This document shows, piece by piece, positions 18,345 to 25,973 of a stretch of DNA of 64,000 nt. A program made the position numbers and the translations under genes. The DNA is taken from positions 434,001-498,000 of the forward strand of contig JASNZV010000001.1 of assembly GCA_048499455.1 (NCBI GenBank). The letters are read 5' to 3'. Positions within the stretch are counted from its first letter, which is position 1. Every line of letters starts with the position of its first letter. The notes under the pieces are model-generated. The model saw only the letters and a program-made list of their open reading frames with translations, did no database searches and was not told the origin of the DNA. Origin of the DNA: CFX5 sp023384495. GTDB lineage: Bacteria; Chloroflexota; Anaerolineae; Caldilineales; Caldilineaceae.

Positions 18345-19295
18345 ATGCGCACCGGCGTATCGTACATGAGCCACCACAACCCGAAACACATTGCCAGCGA
18401 CCTGCGCGCCATGCGCGACCTGGAGCTGGATGAGATCTTTGTCTGCTGCCAGGAGAATGACTTTCTCTGGTTTCCCGGCAAGGTGAAATTTACACCAGAG
18501 ATCGCCAGAGAGCATGGCGTCCGCCCGCTGGCGCTTTTTTGGGGCGCGCTCAACCTCTTTGGCGGGGGCCGGCAGAGCCATCTGCTGCTCGAACACCCTG
18601 AATGCTTCCAGGTGCGCCGCGACGGTTCGCACTGGAAGGAGGGATGTTATGTCAACCCCATCGCGGTGCGCCGTATCCACGAGATGATCGACATTGCCGC
18701 CGAGGCGGGCTATGAGGGCTACTTTGTCGATGAACCGACGCCGCTGCGCGATTGTTTCTGCGCCGCGTGCACGGCCCGCTTTGACGAGTGGTATCAGGCC
18801 GACCTGCGCACCGCGCCCGACGAACAGGTGGAAGCGTTCCGCCAGCGCTGCGTGGTCGATTATGTACGCAACATGGCCGATTACTGCAAGGCCAATCACC
18901 CGCAGTTGGAAACCTTCTGCTGCCTCATGCCCCACGATGACGCCATGTGGGAGGCCGCCGCCCAGATCGACTCGCTCGACAACCTGGGCACCGACATCTA
19001 TTGGACCAACAACGACCGCGACCTGGCCGACATGGCGCCCATCATCGAACGGATGGCCGCCATCTGCCGGGCCTATGGCAAGACGCACCACGAGTGGCTC
19101 GAATGCTGGCGCGTCCAGGCCGGCCGCGAGGAGCGGGTGCGCCAACAGGGCGAGATCATGGTGCGCCAGCAGCCTGACGCCTTCTACGTCTGGGCGTGGG
19201 AAGGGCAGATCGGCACCAAAGAGAGCTGTAACAACCCTGCGTTGGCATGGGCCAAGGCGGTGGAAGTGCTGCGGATGGCGAAAGCGGGAATATAG
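18345..19295 (+). CDS. Putative TIM-barrel glycoside-hydrolase-like protein of unknown function
   Basis: 316 residues, no signal peptide. I do not recognise a named family. The pattern of short hydrophobic strands each ending in acidic residues (DEIFVCCQEND, GYFVDEPTPL, GTDIYWTNND, YGKTHHEWLECW, AFYVWAWEGQIG) is that of a glycosidase-type barrel. A DCFCAACTARF Cys cluster after the FVDEP strand is like the one in some beta-galactosidase-like hypothetical proteins. The start at 18345 follows a GGGGGGA site eight bases after the dehydratase stop, so it belongs to that operon and probably acts on a related sugar or glycoside. Confidence 0.65.
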   Translation: MRTGVSYMSHHNPKHIASDLRAMRDLELDEIFVCCQENDFLWFPGKVKFTPEIAREHGVRPLALFWGALNLFGGGRQSHLLLEHPECFQVRRDGSHWKEGCYVNPIAVRRIHEMIDIAAEAGYEGYFVDEPTPLRDCFCAACTARFDEWYQADLRTAPDEQVEAFRQRCVVDYVRNMADYCKANHPQLETFCCLMPHDDAMWEAAAQIDSLDNLGTDIYWTNNDRDLADMAPIIERMAAICRAYGKTHHEWLECWRVQAGREERVRQQGEIMVRQQPDAFYVWAWEGQIGTKESCNNPALAWAKAVEVLRMAKAGI

Positions 19296-19311
19296 AACAT
19301 AGGAGCAGTTG

Positions 19312-20070
19312 ATGAATATGGGTGAAGCGTTGCGCGTTTTTGGGGTGCGCAATGACACGTTATCGGTTGCCGAAACACAATTCTTGGATGAGAACGGCTA
19401 TCTCCCCCTCCATGAGATCTTGAGCGGCGCCCAGGTGGCGAAGTTCGCAGCGCGCCTCGCTGAACTGGCCGAACAGGAGGGTGCACAGGCCGGCGCCGAA
19501 GTCCATCAGGAGCCGGGTACGTTGCGTCTGGCCAACCTGGTCAACAAAGACCCGCTCTTTGCGGTCTGTTTTACCCATCCCCGCGTGTTGGCCGGCATCG
19601 CCCACGTCCTCAAGCACAATTTCAAGCTCTCGTCGCTCAACGCCCGCGCGGCCTTGCCCGGCGAGGGGCTACAACGGCTCCATGTGGATTGGCGCGGCGC
19701 AGTGGCGCCCGGTGACTATCACGTCTGTAACTCGATCTGGCTGCTCGATGACTTCACGGCGGATAACGGCGCGACGCGCGTTGTGCCCGGTTCGCATCGC
19801 TGGGGCAAGACGCCACAAGAGGTGATGAGCGACCCGCGTGAACCCCATGCCGACGAGGTGGTGCTGGTCGCGCCGGCGGGTACGGTCGTGATCTTCAACT
19901 CGCATACCTGGCATGGCGGCACGCTCAACCGCACCGACCGGCCGCGACGCGCCATGCACTCCTACTTCTGTCGCCGCGACCAGCCCCAGCAGACCGATCA
20001 ACGCGCATCGCTTGATGCAACAACCCTCGCCCGGCTTAGCCCTGCCGAACGCTATATTTTGGATGTGTGA
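19312..20070 (+). CDS. Phytanoyl-CoA dioxygenase (PhyH) family Fe(II)/2-oxoglutarate oxygenase
   Basis: 252 residues with a double-stranded beta-helix core. The iron-binding facial triad is visible: H-x-D in LHVDWRG (about residues 123-125) and the distal His in SHTWHGGTLNRT near 198-201. The 2-oxoglutarate-binding Arg is likely in RTDRPRRAMHSYF. PGSHRWG is a typical family loop. Bacterial members hydroxylate diverse small molecules. AGGAGC precedes the ATG at 19312. Its stop codon directly touches the ATG of the kinase gene, so the two products probably act together. Confidence 0.88.
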   Translation: MNMGEALRVFGVRNDTLSVAETQFLDENGYLPLHEILSGAQVAKFAARLAELAEQEGAQAGAEVHQEPGTLRLANLVNKDPLFAVCFTHPRVLAGIAHVLKHNFKLSSLNARAALPGEGLQRLHVDWRGAVAPGDYHVCNSIWLLDDFTADNGATRVVPGSHRWGKTPQEVMSDPREPHADEVVLVAPAGTVVIFNSHTWHGGTLNRTDRPRRAMHSYFCRRDQPQQTDQRASLDATTLARLSPAERYILDV

Positions 20071-20850
20071 ATGATGCTATCGTCGCAACCGTTGGTCCCC
20101 GCGACGCTGGCCGCGGAGATCGCAGGTTATACATGGGAACCGATCCAGCGGGGTTGCTCCGGCGCGGCAGTTTATCGCCTGACGCAGCCGGGCGCGCCGA
20201 TTCGCTTCCTCAAAGTCGGCCCCACGGGGATGATTGCGGATGAACGGGATCGCCTGACATGGTTGGCGATCCACCTTCCTGTGCCCGAGGTCTACCATTT
20301 CCTCGACGAAGATGGGCAGGGCTATCTGCTCATGTCCGCCATTGCCGGGCTGGACGCCATCCACGAGACGCATGGGGATGATCTCCCCAATCTGGTGCGC
20401 GTGCTGGCCGAAGGGCTTCGCCTGTTTCATGCAACGCCCATGGACAACTGCCCCTTTGACGAAATGATTGGGGCAAAGCTTGGGCGAGCCCGGCAGCGGG
20501 CCGCCGCCGGCCTGGTCGACCCGGACGATTTTGACGAGCAGCGCCTGGGTAAGAGTGTAGCGGAGGTGTTAGCCGAACTCGAAGGAACCCGCCCCCCAAC
20601 CGAGGATCTGGTCCTCACCCACGGCGACTACTGCCTGCCCAACATCCTGCTCGACGGCGGCAAGCTCAGCGGGTTTATCGACCTGGGGCGGGCGGGCGTC
20701 GCCGACCGTTTCCAAGACTTGGCGCTGGCGGCGCGCAGCCTGGCCTACAACTTTGGCGAGGAGTGGGTTCCGCTCCTGTTCGAGCACTATGGCATTGCGC
20801 CCGATCCCCACAAAATGGCCTATTTTCAACTGTTGGATGAGTTCTTTTGA
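20071..20850 (+). CDS. APH(3')-type aminoglycoside phosphotransferase-like kinase
   Basis: 259 residues, full length for APH(3'). The catalytic loop is LTHGDYCLPNILLDGG (about residue 183), the metal-binding region is SGFIDLGRAGVADRFQDLALAARS (about 200-220), and the end is MAYFQLLDEFF, all very close to the APH(3') pattern. Known members phosphorylate the 3'-hydroxyl of kanamycin or neomycin. The gene starts on the base after the PhyH stop, with no sign of a mobile cassette, so it may be a kinase for a small molecule of this operon rather than a resistance gene. Confidence 0.82.
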   Translation: MMLSSQPLVPATLAAEIAGYTWEPIQRGCSGAAVYRLTQPGAPIRFLKVGPTGMIADERDRLTWLAIHLPVPEVYHFLDEDGQGYLLMSAIAGLDAIHETHGDDLPNLVRVLAEGLRLFHATPMDNCPFDEMIGAKLGRARQRAAAGLVDPDDFDEQRLGKSVAEVLAELEGTRPPTEDLVLTHGDYCLPNILLDGGKLSGFIDLGRAGVADRFQDLALAARSLAYNFGEEWVPLLFEHYGIAPDPHKMAYFQLLDEFF

Positions 20851-20918
20851 GCCGGTTGTTGTTGTGGGCTTGGGCGCTGCACTAAGCCTTGGGGCAATCG
20901 ATGGCGGCCCCTCAGCGG

Positions 20919-21377
20919 TCAGAAAGACGGCAGGCCCACCGCCGCGCGCCCGCCGCGACGCAACAACACCACAAAGGGGACGCCGCGCGCCTGCCAGGCC
21001 GCGGCGCTGTCGCGCAGGATCGCGAGCGCGATCCGCCACTCCTGCGGGTGCTGCTGGGCGAAGGGCGCAGCGTCCTCGTATAGGGTCACATAGCCGCGCG
21101 CCGGCGCCCACGCCAGGTCGGTGAGAGATTCCTCCAGCGCATCCCAGTTGTGACCAAAGTAGCCGGGAAAGCGCATGGCCTCCGCACATGCGGCCAAAAA
21201 GGTGGCCTTGTCGTTGATACGCCAGCCACGCAGATAAAAACAGCGCCAACCCGCCCGCGCCGCCTGTTGGGCTATGGCGCCAACCGTGACGCGCCCGCGC
21301 AGCTGATAGACGCCCCCGCTCACACCGCGCCCATCGACGCCCTCTCGAAACAACCGCGCAAACCGATCCGCCGTCAT
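20919..21377 (-). CDS. Barstar-family ribonuclease inhibitor
   Basis: 152 residues. The second half carries the barstar signature INDKATFLAACAEAM, then FGHNWDALEESLTDLAW, in which the acidic helix plugs the RNase active site. The N-terminal 45 residues (GVYQLRGRVTVGAIAQQAARAGWRCFYLRG) match longer bacterial barstars. It overlaps the secreted RNase stop by four bases (21374-21377), which is the expected immunity arrangement: inhibitor stays in the cytosol and protects the producer. Confidence 0.9.
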   Translation of the reverse strand: MTADRFARLFREGVDGRGVSGGVYQLRGRVTVGAIAQQAARAGWRCFYLRGWRINDKATFLAACAEAMRFPGYFGHNWDALEESLTDLAWAPARGYVTLYEDAAPFAQQHPQEWRIALAILRDSAAAWQARGVPFVVLLRRGGRAAVGLPSF

Positions 21378-21934
21378 CGCACCACCTCGCGGAAGCTGCC
21401 GTAATGATCATCCGTGTAATAGATCTCACCCTCGGCGCCGCGCACGATGCGGCGCGCCCCGCGATCACGCGCCCCCGGCGTGATCACCGTGTACTCCCGG
21501 TAGTAGCCCTGTGGGTGGCGCGGCAGCAGTCGCTCTCGGTTTTGAAAGGTGACCCCGTCGCGCTCGAAGGGGAAGGGGCCGCCCTGCTCGATCAGCGCGA
21601 TCGTCTGCCGGGCCTCGTCCGGCAGGTCGGCAAAGGCGACGGTGGGCAATCCGCTTTGCGGCGCTGCCGATCGGGGCTGTGCGGTGGGCGTGGAACGGGA
21701 TGTAGGCGTGGGCTGCGTCGTGGCGGGCGATGGATTGGGCGTGTCTGTCGGCGTGGCCGCAGTGGCCACTTGCGCAGCGCCGGTGGGCACAGCCGGCGCC
21801 CCAGGCAACGCAAACTCGCCACCGCGCCACCAACTCACCATCACCACAAAGAGCACAAACAGGAGCGCCCCCACCGAAACCGATGGACGACGGGGGCGAC
21901 GTGGAGGGAGCGGGGATGGTTGGCGCTGGTTCAT
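21374..21934 (-). CDS. Guanyl-specific (barnase/RNase Sa-like) ribonuclease with N-terminal membrane anchor
   Basis: 186 residues. A cytoplasmic Pro/Arg-rich tip is followed by one membrane segment (VGALLFVLFVVMVSWW, about 21-37), a Thr/Pro-rich linker, and a microbial RNase domain of about 90 residues. Catalytic residues are visible as Glu in YREYTVITPG, Arg in ARRIVRG and His in YTDDHYGSF. It degrades RNA outside the cell or in competitors. An in-frame ATG at 21955 is also possible. It lies upstream of, and overlaps, the barstar gene, making a toxin-immunity unit. Confidence 0.88.
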   Translation of the reverse strand: MNQRQPSPLPPRRPRRPSVSVGALLFVLFVVMVSWWRGGEFALPGAPAVPTGAAQVATAATPTDTPNPSPATTQPTPTSRSTPTAQPRSAAPQSGLPTVAFADLPDEARQTIALIEQGGPFPFERDGVTFQNRERLLPRHPQGYYREYTVITPGARDRGARRIVRGAEGEIYYTDDHYGSFREVVR

Positions 21935-21983
21935 AGGCCCTATTGTAGCGGGCATGAACCAGGGCGGCAAACAACGAAAACTT

Positions 21984-22012
21984 TTGACATTTTTTGCCCA
22001 ATATGCCATACT
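21984..22012 (+). promoter_or_regulatory. Promoter of the tRNA-Gly/tRNA-Met transcript
   Basis: TTGACA (21984-21989) and CATACT (22007-22012) are 17 bases apart. Initiation would fall near 22019, ten bases before the tRNA-Gly. It lies in the 95-base gap between the divergent RNase gene and the tRNAs. Confidence 0.6.
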
Positions 22013-22028
22013 CACAAAGAATGAGATT

Positions 22029-22099
22029 GCGGGTATAGCTTAATGGCAAAGCCCCTGCCTTCCAAGCAGGTGATGCGGGTTCGATTCCCGCTACCCGCT
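22029..22099 (+). tRNA. tRNA-Gly (anticodon TCC)
   Basis: A 71-nt cloverleaf. Acceptor arms GCGGGTA and TACCCGC pair perfectly; the anticodon stem CCTGC/GCAGG encloses the loop CTTCCAA, giving anticodon TCC; the T-arm GCGGGTTCGATTCCCGC is standard. The CCA end is not encoded. Confidence 0.95.
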
Positions 22100-22136
22100 C
22101 TGATTGTCCCGGCTGCGGCGAGTGAGCTTTTCTCAT

Positions 22137-22211
<75 letters not shown>

Positions 22212-22289
22212 GTTGGTTCCGCTTTGTTGGTGTGTGAAACTGACGATTTGTCTGCGCACGTTCGAGGCGACCACTTTGCCCACGCCAAA

Positions 22290-22316
22290 CCCAAGACTGC
22301 GGTCTTGGGCTTTTTT
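22290..22316 (+). terminator. Rho-independent terminator after the tRNA pair
   Basis: CCCAAGAC (22290-22297) and GTCTTGGG (22302-22309) form a perfect 8-bp stem with a TGCG loop, followed by CTTTTTT. It ends the tRNA transcript before the membrane-protein gene at 22350. Confidence 0.9.
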
Positions 22317-22349
22317 ATGCCTGGTTCAAGAATGGATGGATAGACAGCC

Positions 22350-25124
22350 ATGAAGGTCGATAGGCGACTCCTTGATGGGGTGGAATGGTTGATCCCCGTG
22401 CTGGTGATGGCGCCCTTGTGGGCTGCGCTGACGCCGGGCGGCTTGCCCAACACCGCCGATGGCCCCGTCCATCTGATCCGCGCCGCCGAAATGGTTCACG
22501 CCTGGCAGGATGGCCTCTGGTTGCCCCGATGGGCCGCCAACCTGGGCATTGGCTATGGGCTGCCCCTCTTTGTCTATGCCCCGCCGCTGCCCTATCTGCT
22601 CACCGCATTCTTTCATACGCTGGGGCTGCCATTGGAGCTGGCCTACAAGGCCATGCTGCTCACCGGCGTATCGCTTACGGCGTTTGGCGGCTATGCCCTC
22701 AGCCGGGCGCAGTTGGGCCGCTGGCCTGGCGCAGTGGGCGCGGCGGCCTTTCTCTATGCGCCGATCTTGTTGCGAGAACTTTTTATCCAGGGCAATGCCG
22801 CCCAGTTTCTGGCGTGGAGCTTTATCCCCTGGGCTGCGCTGGGGGTGCTGCAACTTTTTGACGGCGGCCGGCCGCGTTCCATGTTGCTGATCGCACTGGC
22901 GCTCGTGGGGGCACTGCTTAGCCACAACGTGGTGGCGTTGCTGCTGGCCGGCATGGTCGGCGCGCTGAGCCTCTTCCTGGCGCTATGGACACGGCGCTGG
23001 CCCGCCTTGGGGCTGGCGGCCGGTGGTGGATTGCTGGGGCTGATGCTCAGCGCCTGGTTTTGGCTGCCGGCGCTGTTCGAGAGCCACTATGTCCGGCTGG
23101 ACCGCATTGTCGCCAGCGACTTTCGCAGCCGTTTCATCCCCCTGGCAGAGCTGATAAGACCTTCGCCCCGGCTGGACACGGGGGCCATTAACCCCGATTT
23201 CCCGCTCACACTGGGCGCTGTGCAAGTCTGGCTGGCGTTGGCCGGCGCCGGGCTGCTGATCGGCCTCGCCGGCTGGGCAAGCCTGTCGCGCAGGCCGTCC
23301 CCGCTCCTGCCGGCGCGCAGGATGATTGCAATCAGTTTCTTTTTTCTGCTCTTTGCCGCCTTCTGCGCGTGGATGGCGACGGCATGGTCGGAGCCGCTGT
23401 GGGCGCGCCTGCCCTTTGCCGACCTTTTTGAGTGGCCGTTTCGTTGGCATGGCTTTACCGCGGTGGGGTTGAGCTGGCTTTGCGCCTTTGCGGTGTGGGC
23501 AGCGCCTCGCTGGCTGACCCCGCGCACAGGGGATCGGGCTATGTGGCGCGCGCGGCTTGCTCAAGGGCTGGGAGCGGTGGCGCTGCTACTGCTGATTGGG
23601 TCGGCGCTGGTCAATCTCTATCCCCGGATGCTGCCGCCGGGCGCGATCAAGGCCACCCCGGCTGACATTGTGCGCTACGAAGAACGCACGGGTGCGATTG
23701 GCACCACCAGCCTGGGCGAGTTCAACCCAATCTGGGCGCCCGACATTTTGGGCGTGTTGCCCGTTCCGCCTGAGTATCAGGCGGGGGCGCCGGTTAACCG
23801 TCTGCCCGCACCCATGCCCTCCGGGTCGAGCGGCGCCCATGTGCTCTCTACCGTCCAGCGGCACGAATTTCAATTGTCGCTCGACGCCCCAGCCACATTG
23901 ACGTTGCGATTGCTCTATTTCCCCGGCTGGCAGGCCACGCTGGATGGCGCGCCCATTCCCGTTCGCCCGAATGCGGCGCATGGCTTGATCGAGCTGGATG
24001 CGCCGGCGGGAGACCACGAATTGACGCTCATCTTCGGAGGCACGCCGTTGCGCCGCGGCGCGGGCGTGATCTCGCTGGTTGCATGGTCGGCGCTGGTGGG
24101 CATGGTGGCGGCCAATGGCGTGCGACGAAGGCGCGTCGAGAAGCGCACCCTTGCACAGGCGGCGGTGTCTGTTACGCCGGCGCCTGCCAGGGGGACGGTG
24201 CTCGCCGTCTCTGTGTGTGTGGCCCTGCTGATGGGCGCCCGTTGGTGGGGGGCAAGCTGGTTGCAGACCCACACACCGCCCGGCGAGTCGCCGCCCGCAG
24301 CCGGCCCGCCCCGCGCCGACTTTGGCGACCAACTTCAGTTGTTAGGCGTTGAGCCGCCCCCGACGCTTGCTCGTCAGGGTGAGACGATTGAGCTTGTCAC
24401 CTATTGGCGGGCGCAACAACGGTTGCCCACCGATTACGCCATCTTTCTCCACCTGGATAACCCCAGCGGGGAAACGGTTGCCGCCACCGATCATTTTCAC
24501 CCGGCGGATATTCCCACCAGCACTTGGGGGCCAGCGCTCTATGTACGCGCCCCCTTGCGGGTTGACACGCCAGCCACCGCCCTGCCCATCCGCTACGATC
24601 TGCGCGTCGGGGTCGTAGAGCCCAGCACGGGCGAATGGATTGCGCCGGCCACCGGCCCCGACGATGCGCTGCGCGTGGGGCAAGTTTGGGTCGAGGCGCG
24701 CACCGCGCCCGAGCCGCCATCCAGCCCCCAGGCGCGCTTTGGTGAGGTCGTTCATTTGTTGGGCGCGCGCTATGACGCAGCCGACCACGCCATCATGCTC
24801 TATTGGCAGGCGGGGGCGCCGGTCCGCCAGGATTACACGATCTTTGTCCATGCCCTGGGCGCCAATGGGAAACGGCTGGGGCAGATCGACGCCGCGCCCT
24901 ACGACAACCGCTATGCCATGGCGGATTGGCGTCCACAGCAGGTGATCGAAGACCGGCGTGCGTTTGGCGCACGGCTTGCCCACCCCGAGCAGATGGCGCG
25001 GGTGGCCGTCGGCCTGTATGACCCGCAGAGCGGTGACCGGCTGCCCATCACGCAAGCCGCCGGCGCAGCAGTGGTGGACAACGCGCTGCTCATTGAGTTG
25101 GCTGGGTTGGCGCAGACCAGATAG
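22350..25124 (+). CDS. Large polytopic membrane protein, PTPS-related (6-pyruvoyl-tetrahydropterin synthase-related) family
   Basis: 924 residues. The first 400 or so residues hold about ten membrane helices with a loop containing NTADGPVHLIRAAEMVHAWQ, reminiscent of the lumen-facing acidic loop of GT-C glycosyltransferases; the family label is pfam PTPS_related. Two further helices appear near residues 570 and 630, and beta-rich exported domains follow (GDQLQLLGVEPPPTLARQGE and a second similar RFGEVVHLLGARYD unit). Such proteins usually sit with glycosyltransferases in Chloroflexota and actinobacteria. The exact reaction is unknown. The ATG at 22350 follows the tRNA terminator. Confidence 0.75.
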   Translation: MKVDRRLLDGVEWLIPVLVMAPLWAALTPGGLPNTADGPVHLIRAAEMVHAWQDGLWLPRWAANLGIGYGLPLFVYAPPLPYLLTAFFHTLGLPLELAYKAMLLTGVSLTAFGGYALSRAQLGRWPGAVGAAAFLYAPILLRELFIQGNAAQFLAWSFIPWAALGVLQLFDGGRPRSMLLIALALVGALLSHNVVALLLAGMVGALSLFLALWTRRWPALGLAAGGGLLGLMLSAWFWLPALFESHYVRLDRIVASDFRSRFIPLAELIRPSPRLDTGAINPDFPLTLGAVQVWLALAGAGLLIGLAGWASLSRRPSPLLPARRMIAISFFFLLFAAFCAWMATAWSEPLWARLPFADLFEWPFRWHGFTAVGLSWLCAFAVWAAPRWLTPRTGDRAMWRARLAQGLGAVALLLLIGSALVNLYPRMLPPGAIKATPADIVRYEERTGAIGTTSLGEFNPIWAPDILGVLPVPPEYQAGAPVNRLPAPMPSGSSGAHVLSTVQRHEFQLSLDAPATLTLRLLYFPGWQATLDGAPIPVRPNAAHGLIELDAPAGDHELTLIFGGTPLRRGAGVISLVAWSALVGMVAANGVRRRRVEKRTLAQAAVSVTPAPARGTVLAVSVCVALLMGARWWGASWLQTHTPPGESPPAAGPPRADFGDQLQLLGVEPPPTLARQGETIELVTYWRAQQRLPTDYAIFLHLDNPSGETVAATDHFHPADIPTSTWGPALYVRAPLRVDTPATALPIRYDLRVGVVEPSTGEWIAPATGPDDALRVGQVWVEARTAPEPPSSPQARFGEVVHLLGARYDAADHAIMLYWQAGAPVRQDYTIFVHALGANGKRLGQIDAAPYDNRYAMADWRPQQVIEDRRAFGARLAHPEQMARVAVGLYDPQSGDRLPITQAAGAAVVDNALLIELAGLAQTR

Positions 25125-25280
25125 GCGCGACCGGTTCTGGATTCCCCCTCGGTGAGCACATCGCATGGACTATTGCTCTGAACCCACACCATGATAGAAG
25201 CGGGGTGAAGGGTGGATGCAAGCCTGATGTCTGGGGATTCCGGCGCTGTGAACCCACTGCGCGATGCAGGGGTTGGGGAG

Positions 25281-25316
25281 AAAAAGAAGAGACCAGGCGC
25301 AATGATGGCCAGGTCT
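25281..25316 (-). terminator. Probable terminator of the small Cys-peptide gene (minus strand)
   Basis: AGACC (25290-25294) pairs with GGTCT (25312-25316), and GGC with GCC after one mismatch. On the minus strand the stem is followed by CTTCTTTTTC. It lies 47 bases past the peptide stop codon and supports that gene being a real transcription unit. Confidence 0.55.
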
Positions 25317-25362
25317 TATTCGTCTACCCGAAGTAGCCCCTTGTTGGCGTTAGCCATCCCTC

Positions 25363-25545
25363 TTAGCATATGATGAGATCACACCAGCCCTTTCCACACC
25401 GGACGAGCACTGCGATTTCCTCACCTGCTGAAGCAGCCGCGTTCGCATCGACATCGCTACCCAGAGCTGGGAGAAACCCCAACATGCCCATGGCTGCGAC
25501 CAGCGCCACGGCTGAGAACAATAGGACCACGATAAACTTCTTCAT
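25363..25545 (-). CDS. Small secreted cysteine-containing peptide precursor (unknown family)
   Basis: 60 residues. MKKFIVVLLFSAVALVAAM then a second hydrophobic stretch to about residue 27 form a signal peptide or anchor. The remaining part is acidic and ends RCGKGWCDLIIC, three cysteines in the last 12 residues (C-x4-C-x4-C). A strong AAGGAG lies 8 bases before the ATG, tandem repeats precede it, and a terminator follows. I do not recognise the family and no maturation enzyme is adjacent. It could be a signal peptide-like pheromone, a bacteriocin-like peptide, or a metal or heme-binding peptide. It is encoded on its own between two plus-strand genes. Confidence 0.6.
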   Translation of the reverse strand: MKKFIVVLLFSAVALVAAMGMLGFLPALGSDVDANAAASAGEEIAVLVRCGKGWCDLIIC

Positions 25546-25565
25546 GTTTCTTGCTCCTTTTCTTG

Positions 25566-25601
25566 AAGATGTTTGATAGATACAAGATGTTTGATAGACA
25601 C
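25566..25601. repeat. Two tandem 18-bp repeats upstream of the Cys-peptide gene
   Basis: AAGATGTTTGATAGATAC (25566-25583) is followed immediately by AAGATGTTTGATAGACAC (25584-25601), 17 of 18 identical. They lie 21-56 bases upstream of the peptide ATG (minus strand). Direct repeats in this place resemble binding sites of dimeric activators, or could act in the leader RNA. Confidence 0.6.
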
Positions 25602-25806
25602 GTGGTCATTATCGTTGAACTACGTCCTCTTTATGTCTCAAGCGGCGTCCACTATGCGTCCAATGAACGGTAATTCGGCGCCCTCAGACGCGTTTCGGTG
25701 TCAGCCGCGGGTTTTCACCCTCTCTTTTTCAGCACATGGTTGCCCTGTCTTCGCCCGACATGACTTGCACGTTGACCAACGTTTTGTTACACTTGCACAC
25801 AGTCGA

Positions 25807-25931
25807 GATATGTCAACGTGGACAGATATCCGGTATGAACAGAGGTGAGCATGGCCCATGGGTGGGCTGACGCTTCCCTATATGCCTCACTGCGGTGATA
25901 TGTCGCGATGTGTCAGAGCGACATATCACCG
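25807..25931. promoter_or_regulatory. Repeated GATATGTC inverted repeats upstream of the PdtaS-like kinase
   Basis: CGGTGATATGTCGC (25893-25906) and GCGACATATCACCG (25918-25931) form a perfect 14-bp inverted repeat with an 11-base loop. About 80 bases earlier, GATATGTC (25807-25814) faces GACAGATATC (25821-25830). Recurrence of the same GATATGTC half-site at two places suggests a regulator site; the downstream hairpin could also form in RNA 43 bases before the kinase ATG. Confidence 0.5.
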
Positions 25932-25973
25932 TTTTGTTGTGGTGGCTCTTCTGTAGCGGCCGGTGTGGATTCT

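Larger units (their letters stand above)
25546..25973. other. 428-base intergenic region between the Cys-peptide gene and the histidine kinase
   Basis: No credible gene: a 91-codon plus-strand frame (25573-25848) lacks a ribosome site and a recognisable product. The region holds tandem repeats in the peptide leader (25566-25601), a possible minus-strand -10 GATAAT (25608-25613), and two GATATGTC-type inverted repeats (25807-25830 and 25893-25931) upstream of the kinase. Confidence 0.6.

Noticed and set aside
25573..25848. 91-codon plus-strand frame before the PdtaS-like gene
   Set aside because: No ribosome site, no signal or domain, and unusual composition; it covers the peptide leader repeats and the upstream GATATGTC sites.
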